Shown in pieces: positions 35,127 to 45,115 of a stretch of 64,000 nucleotides of DNA. The position numbers and the translations under genes are program-made. Each line of letters starts with the position of its first letter. The stretch's first letter is position 1. The notes below the pieces were generated by a model. The model was not told where the DNA came from. It did no database searches and saw nothing but the letters and a program-made list of their open reading frames with translations. Source of the DNA: Ceratopteris richardii (lineage: Eukaryota > Streptophyta > Polypodiopsida > Polypodiales > Pteridaceae); NCBI GenBank assembly GCA_020310875.1, contig CM035423.1, forward strand, positions 124,644,664-124,708,663. The letters are read 5' to 3'.

Positions 35127-36439
35127 CCACTTAAAAGCTCTGATCAGCCCTTGCTAACCTCTATCTTCTAGAACTCTTTACTATGGATCAGAACTCTAGA
35201 GAAATTTGGCTAGAAGATGACTGAAAAAGGAAATTTCAAGTCACGATACTTGACTCCAAAGTTTCACGATACACGATCTTTGGCCGAAAATGATACACGA
35301 TACCTGATCTGGGACCATGATACACGATATCTGAATTCTCATGATACTTAATACTTCAGCAATCACGATACACAACACTTGGCTAAACACGATACTTGGA
35401 CCACCACGATACACGATCTGTGACAAGTATCGCGATCGGTGAATGCACGATACACGATACTTGAATGGGTACGATACACGATCTCTGAAAGACTCGATAC
35501 ACGATACTTGAGTTAAACGATACTCGATACTTCAGCAATCACGATACACGATATCTGAGTAAGCGATACTCGATATCTGGACAAAACGATACACGATACA
35601 CGATCTCTCGCAAGTATCGCGATTGATGAAAAACGATACACGATCTCTCGCAAGTATCGCGATCGATGAAAAACGATACACGATCTCTTGCAAGTATCAC
35701 GATCGATGAAGAACGATACACGATCTGAGGGAAATATCGCGATACTCAACCACAGGAAATCACGATACTTGTCAAGTATCGCGATACTCGACCGCGGGAG
35801 AACACGATACTTGACCCTTCTTTTCAAATTTTTGCTAGATGTTTTGGGTTTTGAATGCACACAGATGTTTTCCAGGTTCTTCTACCTTCTCCTCACTCTC
35901 TGTATCACCCAAAACATACTCTCTACCCCCTGTATGGCCAACACCATACCTAACGCAGATCGTTTTCTTCTGAAAATCTTGAGTTATTTAATGAAGTTGA
36001 TAGAATGATACATGAGCTTACCTTAGGACTCTATCTCAGCTCTCTACCCCTCCTGACTAGCTCTACGTAGCTCGGAAAGCTCCAATCTTTGTCCACGATA
36101 CCCGATCGTAGTTTCTCACGATACTTGCTTTGAGCACAAGTGATTTACAAAATGACAGTTTTTTACTTTTATACTCGTGAATTTTCCTACTCACTGAAAA
36201 TAAAACAACACTACAAGGATGGAAAGCTACTCTAACTACCTACCCTACTCCCTTACTCCTCCTACTCTACTCATTCCACTCACTTCCCTAAACTAACAAC
36301 TCACTACACACACTTCAAGAGTGAGAAGTAGTAAGTGCGGCTGAAAGTGACTTACCAAAGAAGAGAAAATCACTAATCCTCTCGCTTCAATGCAAAAAGC
36401 TACTTACCATCACACGAATGTCTCGGTTTGATTCGACAC
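35127..36439 (-). other. Gypsy-2 leader between PBS and gag
   Basis: A 1.3-kb untranslated leader. The part 35816-36439 has no ORF; part of it aligns to the Gypsy-5 leader at 43,676-44,014. The part nearest gag is the repeat array listed separately. Confidence 0.75.
35237..35815. repeat. Leader tandem repeats rich in CGATAC and TATCGCGAT
   Basis: About two dozen CGATAC hexamers, often as ACGATACACGATACTTG, fill this stretch. At 35591-35730 a 40-bp period is clear, with unit starts near 35591, 35631, 35671 and 35711. Several units carry AGTATCGCGAT; the palindrome GTATCGCGATAC occurs at about 35776. Isolated copies lie at about 36095, 36118 and 36694. Confidence 0.9.
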
Positions 36440-36457
36440 TCCCCGGCAACGGCGCCA
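36440..36457 (-). other. Gypsy-2 primer-binding site (Asp tRNA)
   Basis: On the minus strand TGGCGCCGTTGCCGGGGA is complementary to the 3' end of plant Asp-tRNA, as used by several Athila/Tat-type Gypsy elements. Seven bases separate it from the LTR. Confidence 0.88.
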
Positions 36458-36464
36458 AAAAACG

Positions 36465-37355
36465 TGTTGACCTAAGAACCAACTTAGGGACTTGTGGAGA
36501 AAGAGACTATACCTCAATCCCCCTCAAGTGCATATAGTGGGGATTCATGCTTTAATTATCAATCCGATGAGTATACAAACCTAGCCGAGTGTATGAGGAC
36601 ATGCATTCAAATGATGATCAATGCAAATGAACTACTCAAAGAGTGCAAACAAGGTAAAGACTGATCCAAACAAGCTTCAACTGTCAGTTATGGTGTCACG
36701 ATACTTGGAACAGAAGCCAACAGTAAATTGAGGTTTTCTCTCAGCTCCAAACTCCAAATATAGCAAATAGCATATGCATTTCAAAGTGCTCAAGAAGACG
36801 CATCCAATGGTGGTAGTTTCACTCAATTCTGACACTCCTACTTCAAGTTATGAGCAAAATACTGAGTCATGGGAAAATCTTCCTACACTTCAGCACTTTC
36901 CACACTTCGCACACACCTTAACAATAGCAAACAAACACTTTCATGGATAGGCAACACTTCCTAACACTCTTTCCAAGCAACACACATGCACACAAGCTCA
37001 CCAAGAAGAAGATACAGAGAGGAGAAGACACAAATTCGAATTCTTGTGCTCTTGATTCTCACAATGGCCAAAAGTCTTTACAAAGAGTCACAAATTGACT
37101 TATATACTTGTGCCCTAAAAATGGTCCTTTCACACAAGAGACCGGAACTTTATTCACTAAAGGACTAATTTCCTACTAATTTACATGGGTAAGTTTCTAA
37201 TCTTCTGTGGGGATGCATCTAGAGGACTCCTCTAGTGCATTTACATCGGAAAATATATTACAAGAATGGTTATAATACAAAAATTGGGTGTCCAAATTGG
37301 AAAAATTTTGGGGCCCGTCTTTTTCTCTGCTTTGTGCTCTCTTTGCTCTGCAACA
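36465..37355 (-). repeat. Gypsy-2 5' LTR
   Basis: The 891-bp LTR runs from TGTTGCAGAGC at 37355 to TCAACA at 36465. A TATA-like GTATATAAG lies at 37099-37107. It matches the truncated LTR at 21077-21552 and the Gypsy-5 LTR at 42787-43651. Confidence 0.92.
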
Positions 37356-37360
37356 CTAAT

Positions 37361-37839
37361 GAAGAACCAGGTTTCTAACACTCTAGACCTCTCATCAGGT
37401 GGTGCAAAATTATTATAGAACAAGATCTTGAACTAATCGTCTACTGAATCTTGTGTCTATCTTCCATGATATGACACAGGCAAAATCATTTCTCCCACTT
37501 GTTGAGCCACTACTCAACATCATCGGTAGTCCTATCACTAGCCGAACCATGATATCTAGGCGGCTTAAGATCTTTAAGCTGCCATTTGGCCTCTCCGACT
37601 AAGATGCTATCTCTAGGGACTTCTGGAGCTTGATGCTCATGTGGAGCATCTATCTCCATCCTTGGCAAATCAGGCTCATGCACATCTTCCTCTTTCTCGG
37701 ACCCACTAATATGTACCAAGATATCACAAAGTGTGCTTTCTAGATTAGTAATTCTATTACTCATGGTCTCCATGGAATCTGCGGGTTGCTCTTCCATGAG
37801 TGTATCTCTCCTAGAAGGGGATGATGGTCTTGAGTCCAT
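37361..37839 (-). pseudogene. Gypsy-X gag N-terminal part
   Basis: It begins MDSRPSSPSRRDTLMEEQ and has a coiled segment (MSNRITNLESTLCDIL) followed by the block KPPRYHGSASDRTTDDVE and WLNKWEK, typical of plant retrotransposon gag just before the capsid fold. A stop follows DDVE. After a frame change FYNNFAPPDERSRVLETWF continues to the Gypsy-2 insertion. Confidence 0.7.
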
Positions 37840-39044
37840 GCTAGGCCATGATTAATTTATGTTTTTGCTAAAATAAGTAAGTGGTGGTAGAAAAGAAACA
37901 AATCACAAGCCTTTCCTCAATGGAAAATAAAGAAACAAGAAACTTTTAGTATGCTTTGTATTCTTAAATTCATATGCATACTAAATTTCTAAAAATTTTG
38001 GAAGCTTAAGGGAGTAATTTTGAAAATTGAAAAAATGTTCCAAGCAATCGACAAGCAATTTCCACAATAACGGTGTCGACAAGCACAATCTAACTACAAA
38101 TACACCGAAGGGGATTACACACCTTGAAAATTTTCTCTTTCTTTTCTCATAGAACCTACAAATAAATAGTTACCTATCCCTGCAAAGAAGAATACATGCA
38201 TCATACAATACAAGACCACATCTTAACTACACATATACTCTAGGTACTATGCAAAATTACATGTCCTATATGCAATATGATGCAAAAAGAAAGCAGCAAT
38301 GCATATTAGTTGACAAAGGGACTTATTTAGAGGTTCAAAAGATAATTTGCAAGTGTGTGCAAGTGCTGAAGATGGTCCACCCTCTCTCAGAATAGCTTTT
38401 TAAGAATCTTCCAACAGTCGGTGTTTCAAAACTATGCTTGAAAAACAAGGTTGTTGATGATGAAAAAGCAAGCTCCAAGCCCTGAAAGATAGCTGAGATT
38501 GAACCCAAAGTAGGGCTTGCAACCATTCTCTGGAAAGAGCTCTACAACAAAAAAAATCTCCAATTTTGGAGGTGGGATGCTCAAGGTATGGCCAATTATG
38601 TGGAAGATGATAGTTCAAAATAGCTCAATTGAACAAGCTTGCACTATGGCTATGAACTTGCACTAGGATCTCGAGCCACGAAGCATGTCTCTCTCCTCTT
38701 GTAGATCAGAGCAATGTGCGTGCACTCTTCATATCCCATATGCAATAGAAATTCGAAAATAGATGCCTTGATATAAGGTATAGTCTTTGTCTTGTTCTCA
38801 ACACAAAAGAAGGAAAGCTCTTGTGCTCGTCATCTCTCTATCTCTGAGATTGGCATGGGCAGTGCGCGCAGGCAGGCTAGCATTCTCAAGTAGATGGTCT
38901 TCATGGGGGGGTCCTATGGCACTCCTTCAAACCTTCCTTTTGTATCTATGCTCTGCACCTAAAGCAACCGTGATCGGAAAAGCACGATTGTGATGAAGAT
39001 GAAATGCACGGTGATGGAGATGAAACACACGACGATAAAAAATC
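37840..39044 (-). other. Gypsy-X leader region
   Basis: About 1.2 kb between PBS and gag. I see no coding frame, RNA gene or clear repeat. It is AT-rich near gag. Confidence 0.6.
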
Positions 39045-39057
39045 GGCTCTGATACCA
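39045..39057 (-). other. Gypsy-X primer-binding site (initiator Met tRNA)
   Basis: On the minus strand TGGTATCAGAGCC lies two bases from the LTR end at 39060. Confidence 0.82.
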
Positions 39058-39059
39058 AG

Positions 39060-39316
39060 TGTGAGCAAAGAAATTGAATGATGTGTGCTTGGGACCTTGG
39101 CTACCTTGCCCTTGTCCCTCACACACATGGAGTGATCCCTATGGATCAATGTCATGATCCATGTGCATCAATGTCTCACACACTAGACCCATTACTACCG
39201 AATACCTTAGGGTATCCCTAGAGCTTGGGACCTTGGCTAGCTAGCCCTTGTCCCTCACACACATGGATTGATCCCTATAGATCAATGTCATGATCCCTGT
39301 GGATCAATGTCTGACA
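39060..39316 (-). repeat. Gypsy-X LTR with internal duplication
   Basis: TGTCAGACATTG at 39316 to GCTCACA at 39060, 257 bp. A unit of about 94 bp is present twice (39087-39180 and 39223-39316, offset 136 bp). Ends are inferred from TG..CA and the PBS, since the partner LTR is absent. Confidence 0.72.
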
Positions 39317-41247
39317 TGGAGTTATTCATTGCTTCTCTATCTAAGATTTATTTAATCCTAGCTCCGTTAATGACATTTAGATGCGTAGTGTACTCTTTGT
39401 CACTTCCAAAGGAATCGATTACTTTGATCACATTAATTTGAGTGGTGGTTATCACTTTATTGGGGTTCTTAGGGCAATCTCTAAATAGATGTTCTTTACC
39501 ACATTCATTACGATATCCTTCCCACACACAAGGGGGTGGGGGATTGTATGGCAAGGTGCACTCCCTAATAAAATGGTCTTCACTGCACCTTTAGCATGGG
39601 CCTCTTCATACCGGTGGTCTTGTTGAAGGTCTATTTGGAATTGAGGCTCTAGGAGTTGTGTACATGAGGTTAGCATATTTTGGTTCGTATGGGCTTTCAT
39701 ACCCCTCGGTTGTCTATTTAGGGGATAATTTTAGTGACGTGTCTCGTGTACTTCTGTTGAATGTAACAATGCAAGTTGGGTGCCTAGGCTGGTTGCCAAT
39801 TGTATTGGAAAGGTTGTGGAGGTACTAGTCCTCCCCTTATGCAAGTATGAGATGGATGATCTCCACCACAACGCATGCATCTTCGTAACATACGTACTCT
39901 TGATCGAGGATTTTGGTAGTGTCTCTATACCTAGACACCTAGCTTCTTAGCCACTAAGTCTGGGAGTTCTTCTACATGAATAGTGTTAGAGGTAGCATTG
40001 CTAGTAGCATCCTCACATTTAGTGGAGTTCTTTGGAATCTTTAGGTCTTCAGCTAGGTTGTCTTCCAAATCTATCCACTCTTGTAGGCAATCACTCAATG
40101 TCTGTAAACATTTTACATAAACAAAAGTCCTTAATGTCACATTGGTTAGACCATCTAAAAACAGAGATATCATCTTCTGCTGAGAGGTTCTCCTTGTCAT
40201 TGGACGTCTTTCTACATATTGGTTAAATCTCTTGGTAGCTATTTTTACAGTCTCATTAGGGGCTTGCTTAAAACTATGGATCAATAAAGAGGAGCTGTGT
40301 TTAATGTCCCTCTTGGTGAATTTGACAATAAATTCTTGGAAGAATAGCTCAATGTTTACAAAATGGTTTTTGTCCAATGGTTGGAACCAGGTCAGGGTTG
40401 TTCTCATAATGGTTAAGCAAAGGATTCATATTGAACAAAGAAATCATCCACCTGTTTTGCTTGCATCACTTCCTTAAATTCATCAATATGGTCATATGGT
40501 TCTCCCAAACAATCAGAATGATTCCTCATGCGCTTGGCTACCTAAATTGGCCTTAGCCTTCTGCCTGGTTTTGGTGGTCAAAGAATTATGGGGACAACAG
40601 GACAAACTTGATGTACTCCTATTCTAGCTCCTGGTGGTGGCCTCATCGAGAAAGGTGATCTATTCATGTTTCCAAGTCCTAGGTTATTTGGATTTAGTTC
40701 CTAGCATGGAAAAATGCGCCTTGTGGCCTAACTCACACACTTCATTGACTGGTTTGTCTAGCGGTTAGGTTTCCAATACTCTATTGAGTTCTAAAGGGGT
40801 TTTATGAGGTGGATGCTTGGTCTCAAGGAGGGAATACGAGGAACCCCATGTATCTCAATCTCAACCGCTTGAGGTCATCAACTGGCCAATATCTTCTCCG
40901 GTTCTAGTCTAGGTAGGTAAATCGAGGTGAATCTTCAAAATCTTGAAATTCATAGTGGTTGGAATGATGGCTTCTCCTTGTACAAGTGAAGTGGCTTGCA
41001 ATAATATGACCATACCACCTACCATGTACATGTTAATTAGGTAATCATCCTCAGGAACTAGATCTCCTCTTCTTACATTAGTGATCATCGATTTTCCCCT
41101 AGGAGTGGTCACAATATCTCCACTATCAGTTCTACTAGGGTTTTCTTGATCTTCTACTTCTCCTCTTTCATTTATCTATTTTGGGTATTTAGTCACTACA
41201 TAGATTTGTCCTACTTTGTCCATGTAGAAACCTCCTTCGTACTTCAC
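39317..41247 (-). pseudogene. Gypsy-6 gag relic
   Basis: This is related to Gypsy-2 gag. From high to low coordinate it has KYEGGFYMDKVGQIYVV, TTPRGKSMITNVRRGDLVPEDD, then TLTWFQPLDKNHF, LIHSFKQAPNETVKIATKRFNQYVER, and zinc knuckles including CGKEHLFRDC with x3 spacing. Several stops and shifts are present. It is cut at the C-terminal side by the Gypsy-X LTR and joined at about 41247, head to head, to Gypsy-5. Confidence 0.85.
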
Positions 41248-42300
41248 AACTATGACACCATTCAATGTTCCATATGGAATTTTAAAAGATGAGACATGTC
41301 AATATACCAAAAGGACCACTAGAAGGACCTAGACCAAAAATTGAACTTTAAGGGAACTACTTTTTCATATACACGAAGAATTCAAAATGGTGATCCGATT
41401 TAGAGATGCAAATTTTTGGAAAAGAATCCTACATTGCAGGTGCACTGGAAAGAAGCACCGTATTTATTACAATTAAATCCCTCTTTTTTCCTTGTACCAC
41501 GCCGAAGGCCATTGACACAATTTTGGGGAGAACAACTTCATGGCAATATAAATAATCAATGGCTCAATTTTCAATCACTCTCAAGCCCACCGCACAACTA
41601 TTTACCAACAAAATATTACATGGTGTGGACTATTGAATTTTGGCTATCACGATATGCCTCACTCCTAGACATTGCCATAAAAAAGACAAATAAATTACTT
41701 AGCATGATTCTCACAGTTTTGAAAGTGTTCAAGCATGCGGAATACACATTTTTGAACTTTATTGGCATTAATCAAGGGGAGATGCTTTAGTTTCTTATCT
41801 CTCTATCATGCCAAGCCACCTCACATTAATGCTAATCCATTCTAGAATAATGTTTTTTCCAAGCCCATACATGCAGAAGTTCAAAGAAGCATTTTTCACA
41901 AGCTCTTTTGAAGTGGATTTAGAAATCTTTTTCAAGATGTCTAACAATTTAAACGTGAGACTTGTAGCATATGAATTAAGTTTTTTGCCGACCACAAACA
42001 AGCACCTAATGATGGAATAAAATCTGCTCAATAGAAGGAGCTCATGATAGTTGAAGCAAATTTGCTTAATCAAACATGGCATATTGTATTCTAGACATAT
42101 TCACGTCACCTACAAAAGCCTATCGAGGATGACAGAGTTTGGAAGGAGGGATGTGTGGAGGGAGAACCTAGCAAGAGAATAAGAAGACGGAAATCAAAAC
42201 ACAAAATGGCATAATGAAAGATCTCATCCTCTACCCAAAGCCCCATAGGGGCATGCATCAGGCTGCAATGTGAAGGAGGAGGACCCAAAGAGTGAAAACA
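41248..42300 (+). pseudogene. Gypsy-5 ORF2 C-terminal domain
   Basis: The domain starts with FNVPYGI-like sequence at about 41256, then NPTLQVHWKEAP, HNYLPTKYYMVWTIEFWL, LLSMILTVLKVFKHAEYTFLNFIGINQG, FKEAFFTSSFEVDLEIFFKMSNNLNVRLVAYEL. It is clearly the same domain as Gypsy-2 ORF2 at 22,900-21,900. Shifts occur near 41,790 and 42,020. The N-terminal half is missing. Confidence 0.85.
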
Positions 42301-42769
42301 AAGAAGTTAAACAAAGTCCTGCCCAACCCAGAAGGTCCTTCTAGCAATGGGAAGAACTCTAGTGAAAGGTGACTAAAAGATAGTCATTGCGTGTCTGTGG
42401 TGAAAAGAAATATACAAGTGAAAGAAGAATCATAGGGCCAGATAGATGGAGAGCACGCCTAGCTAACATAGTAGAAGAGACGAAAGCATTGGAATGAGGC
42501 TCGGATAAGGTAACAAATTATTTGAAATTCTTGAAGGCTTCGTTGATCATTGATGGCATGCAGTTAAAAGAAATATAAATTGCCTCTAAATCTTTATGGC
42601 CTCCACAATTGTTGGTAGTGGAAAATTAAGCATACAACATCAGGTTAAATAGGAACAAGTTGGCAAGAGGCATAGAAGAACAAAAAGCCTCTGTCACCAT
42701 ATATATCCTAGGTTTAGCCACTAAGTGCGTGCTAGAGAAACCCCCAAAAGCCTTTCAAGGGACGACAGA
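42301..42769 (+). other. Gypsy-5 region between ORF2 and PPT
   Basis: About 470 bp with no supported gene. It corresponds to the end of ORF2 and the short 3' untranslated part of Gypsy-2, with little conservation. Confidence 0.5.
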
Positions 42770-42786
42770 GACAAAGAGGGGGAGAG
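42770..42786 (+). other. Gypsy-5 polypurine tract
   Basis: ACAAAGAGGGGGAGAG abuts TGTTGCAGAAG, matching the Gypsy-2 PPT and LTR start. Confidence 0.83.
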
Positions 42787-43651
42787 TGTTGCAGAAGAAA
42801 AAAAGTGAAGAAAAGTGGGCCCAAATTTTTCATATTTTCAAGTCTATTTTCTTTCAAAACCATTTGTAACACATCAAAGAGCCATGTAAATGCTCTAGAG
42901 GAATCCACTAGATGCATGATCCCTGAACAATGTAACACTAACCTTGTACAATAGTAGGGATTTAGTGAATTTCAATAAAAGTGATGGTCTCTTCTGTTTT
43001 TAGGGCACATGTATAGAAGTCACGTGGTGACTCTTTGTAGAGACCTTTTTGGCCATTGTGAGTAATCAAGTTGAGAATTTCGAATTTGCTTCTTCACTCC
43101 TACTTATCTTCTTCTTCAAGAGCTTGCATGTGTGTTTTTGGCTTGGAATGTCTACCTAGAGGTGTTTTCTATCCCTTCCCTGTCTATTTTCATCATTGTA
43201 GTGCATGTGTAGCTTAGTTACTTGTGGAGTGGAGTTGGTGTTTCCCGCCACTTAGTATTTTGCTCATAACTCCCAATAGATTTGTGAGATTAGGTACCAT
43301 TGAATGTGTCTCAGTGAGAGCTTTGAAAGAAACCCACTATTGACCATATTTGGATATTGAAGCTAAGAGTAAAGGTTGAATTTGTGCTTACTGTTGTAGT
43401 AAGTATTGCAACGTGCACTTTCAAGGAAACATGTAATTTGAGAGGTTCTTCCATCTAAATTGCACACATTATGGGCTCATCCATTTCATTCACCATTACA
43501 TATACACATTTCCTCATAAACTTGATACTTGTACATTCACGAACTGAAAAATTAAAGCGTGGGTGTCAATCAACCACTATATGCACTTGTTGAAATTGAA
43601 GTATAGTCTCAATTATCACAAGTCTCTAAGACATTTCAGCTTAGCTACACA
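42787..43651 (+). repeat. Gypsy-5 LTR, internal sequence on both sides
   Basis: An 865-bp LTR related to the Gypsy-2 LTR (891 bp), from TGTTGCAGAAG to GCTACACA. The TATA region is degraded to GTATAGAAG. Confidence 0.78.
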
Positions 43652-43657
43652 CGTTTT

Positions 43658-43675
43658 TGGCACCGTTGCTAGGGA
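43658..43675 (+). other. Gypsy-5 primer-binding site (degenerate Asp tRNA)
   Basis: TGGCACCGTTGCTAGGGA differs from the Gypsy-2 PBS at three positions, all G-to-A or C-to-T, and follows the same CGTTTT spacer. Confidence 0.78.
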
Positions 43676-44014
43676 CTAGTCCAATCAAGGTGCATACGTG
43701 ATGGTTATAGCTATGGAGTGAAGATCTTGTGTGCTAAGAAGCAATTTTAGTTGAGTGGCAAGTCACCAAAAAATATCTCACACTCATCAGTTCACACACT
43801 CAAGGTGTTTGTAATGAGTTTTAGGTTTAGGAGCTAGGGAGTGATAGAGTTAGGGGTTAGGATTAAGAGCAAATTGGTAGGAGTAGAGTAGAAAAATTAT
43901 CTTATGAAAATTAAAAAAAAATGTTCATTTTAGTTTCATGCCTTGGTCACCCGAGGGGCCTAAAATACAAAATCTTGCAGTTTCAAAGTCACTTGTTTTG
44001 ACACAAGTATCATG
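43676..44014 (+). other. Gypsy-5 leader fragment
   Basis: Aligns in places with the Gypsy-2 leader 36,120-36,440, ending in CACAAGTATCATG before the Copia-4 LTR. No coding potential. Confidence 0.7.
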
Positions 44015-45093
44015 TGTTGGAACATCAAGCTTACACTATGCTTGAGGTGGATTTGATCTACATCAAAGGCTATTGCGTCGAAAGAATATCCGTTGGAGAG
44101 TTTTTTTTTCATATGCTCATTTATTGTATTTTTTGAGAATATTTTGATGGCTCATTTACCGTTGTAAAAGCCTTGAGTTGTACACATGTAAAGGTACAAA
44201 TATAGGGCCAAAATCCCACGAAATTTTGGTGGTTGAAGTTGCATTCAATCAAGCAATCAATCACCTAAAAGTAGATCAATCAAGATCTTCACTTTTCCTA
44301 GATTGTAGGGAAGTGAATTGATTCCCTCCAACAACCATTCCCACCTTCATTTGAATTCAAATTCAAGTTGTAAAAGTCGTGGAACACTCCTAGAGGCTAT
44401 ATAAGGAGTTGAAATCACTTGTACATTACATGGAAGCAATATACATACACTTGTGACCATCATTGTCTTGCTCCTTCAATTTTCTGCATCATCTTCTTCG
44501 CCAACAGTAATCTTGCAGAGGCTGCTGCTCTCTCCTCAGAGCTTCAAATTGAGTGAAAGAGGACTCATTGGAAAGGTCTCAATGTCTAGTTTATGCCTGT
44601 AAATTTTCAAAGCATTTGGTTCAGCAGATTTGGAGAAATCTCAGTTTTTCTGCCTCGGGGACAATCTCTACGTATTCCTGAAAAATAGGAGGTACCACCG
44701 GTGAATGTCGCATTCATTCCTATAGCATATTTTGCTTATTCCTTATACTTTTGTGCATTCCATACACTCAACCCTATGTGTATCACTCCCATAAAAGGAT
44801 TTTTTCTAATTGTAATCACGCTGGTCGCTATGAGCATTTGAAGTTCATTGTCTCTTCCATAGAGAGTAAGTTTTTTGAGCTAGTCGACCCGCGAACCTAT
44901 CTGTTTTGTATCGACTCATTCTCCTTGATGCTCCAAGGTACATAGTGTGTTTCTTTGCACTTATAGCATGCCTATAAGGTCTATTTGAGTCTCCAAAAGC
45001 TCAAGGGCTGGTCTTGTGCCGGTTGGCTTGACCAAACTTCATCGCTTCGAAACGCACTTTTCTACCTTCGACAAGCTTCTCCAAGTTCTTTCA
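44015..45093 (+). repeat. Copia-4 5' LTR
   Basis: The 1079-bp LTR starts TGTTGGAACATC and ends AGTTCTTTCA, the same ends as Copia-1. A TATA box (TATATAAGG) is at about 44398-44406. The candidate target duplication on the left is TCATG (44010-44014). Confidence 0.94.
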
Positions 45094-45094
45094 G

Positions 45095-45106
45095 TGGTAT
45101 CAGAGC
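45095..45106 (+). other. Copia-4 primer-binding site (initiator Met tRNA)
   Basis: TGGTATCAGAGC follows the LTR after one base. The thirteenth base is T instead of C. Confidence 0.9.
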
Positions 45107-45115
45107 TAGTTCAAG

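Larger units (their letters stand above)
21077..37355 (-). mobile_element. Gypsy-2, near-full-length Ty3/Gypsy element with ORF2
   Basis: In minus-strand order: 5' LTR, Asp-tRNA PBS, 1.3-kb repeat-rich leader, gag, protease, RT, RNase H, two H2C2 modules, integrase, second protease-like domain, basic tail, ORF2, PPT and a truncated 3' LTR. Total 16.3 kb. The shared 476 bp of LTR differ at about nine positions by my count, near 98% identity. Coding frames have about a dozen lesions. It inserted in Gypsy-X gag, and 37356-37360 (CTAAT) would be its 5-bp target duplication, but the partner is lost with the truncated LTR. Confidence 0.95.
37356..39316 (-). mobile_element. Gypsy-X, different LTR element (5' part only)
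   Basis: On the minus strand a 257-bp LTR, a Met-tRNA PBS, a 1.2-kb leader and the start of gag are present. The element is cut by Gypsy-2 at 37355. It lies inside the Gypsy-6 gag relic. Gag resembles retrotransposon gag proteins, but the order of pol genes is not visible, so superfamily placement is tentative. Confidence 0.7.
41248..44014 (+). mobile_element. Gypsy-5: ORF2 end, PPT, one LTR, PBS, leader
   Basis: On the plus strand internal 3' sequence, LTR and internal 5' sequence follow one another, so the LTR is flanked by internal sequence on both sides. It belongs to the Gypsy-2 subfamily (same PPT, LTR start and PBS). Copia-4 is inserted in its leader at 44014/44015. Confidence 0.82.

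Noticed and set aside
35591..35730. CRISPR-like regular 40-bp repeat
   Set aside because: Units are directly tandem with no unique spacers, sit in a plant retrotransposon leader, and have no cas genes nearby.
36440..36457. tRNA gene fragments at the PBS sites (also 5204, 39045, 43658, 45095)
   Set aside because: Only the 3'-terminal complement is present, next to LTR ends. No cloverleaf sequence follows.
42660..42938. Short frames around the Gypsy-5 PPT
   Set aside because: They cross the PPT/LTR boundary and have no homology.
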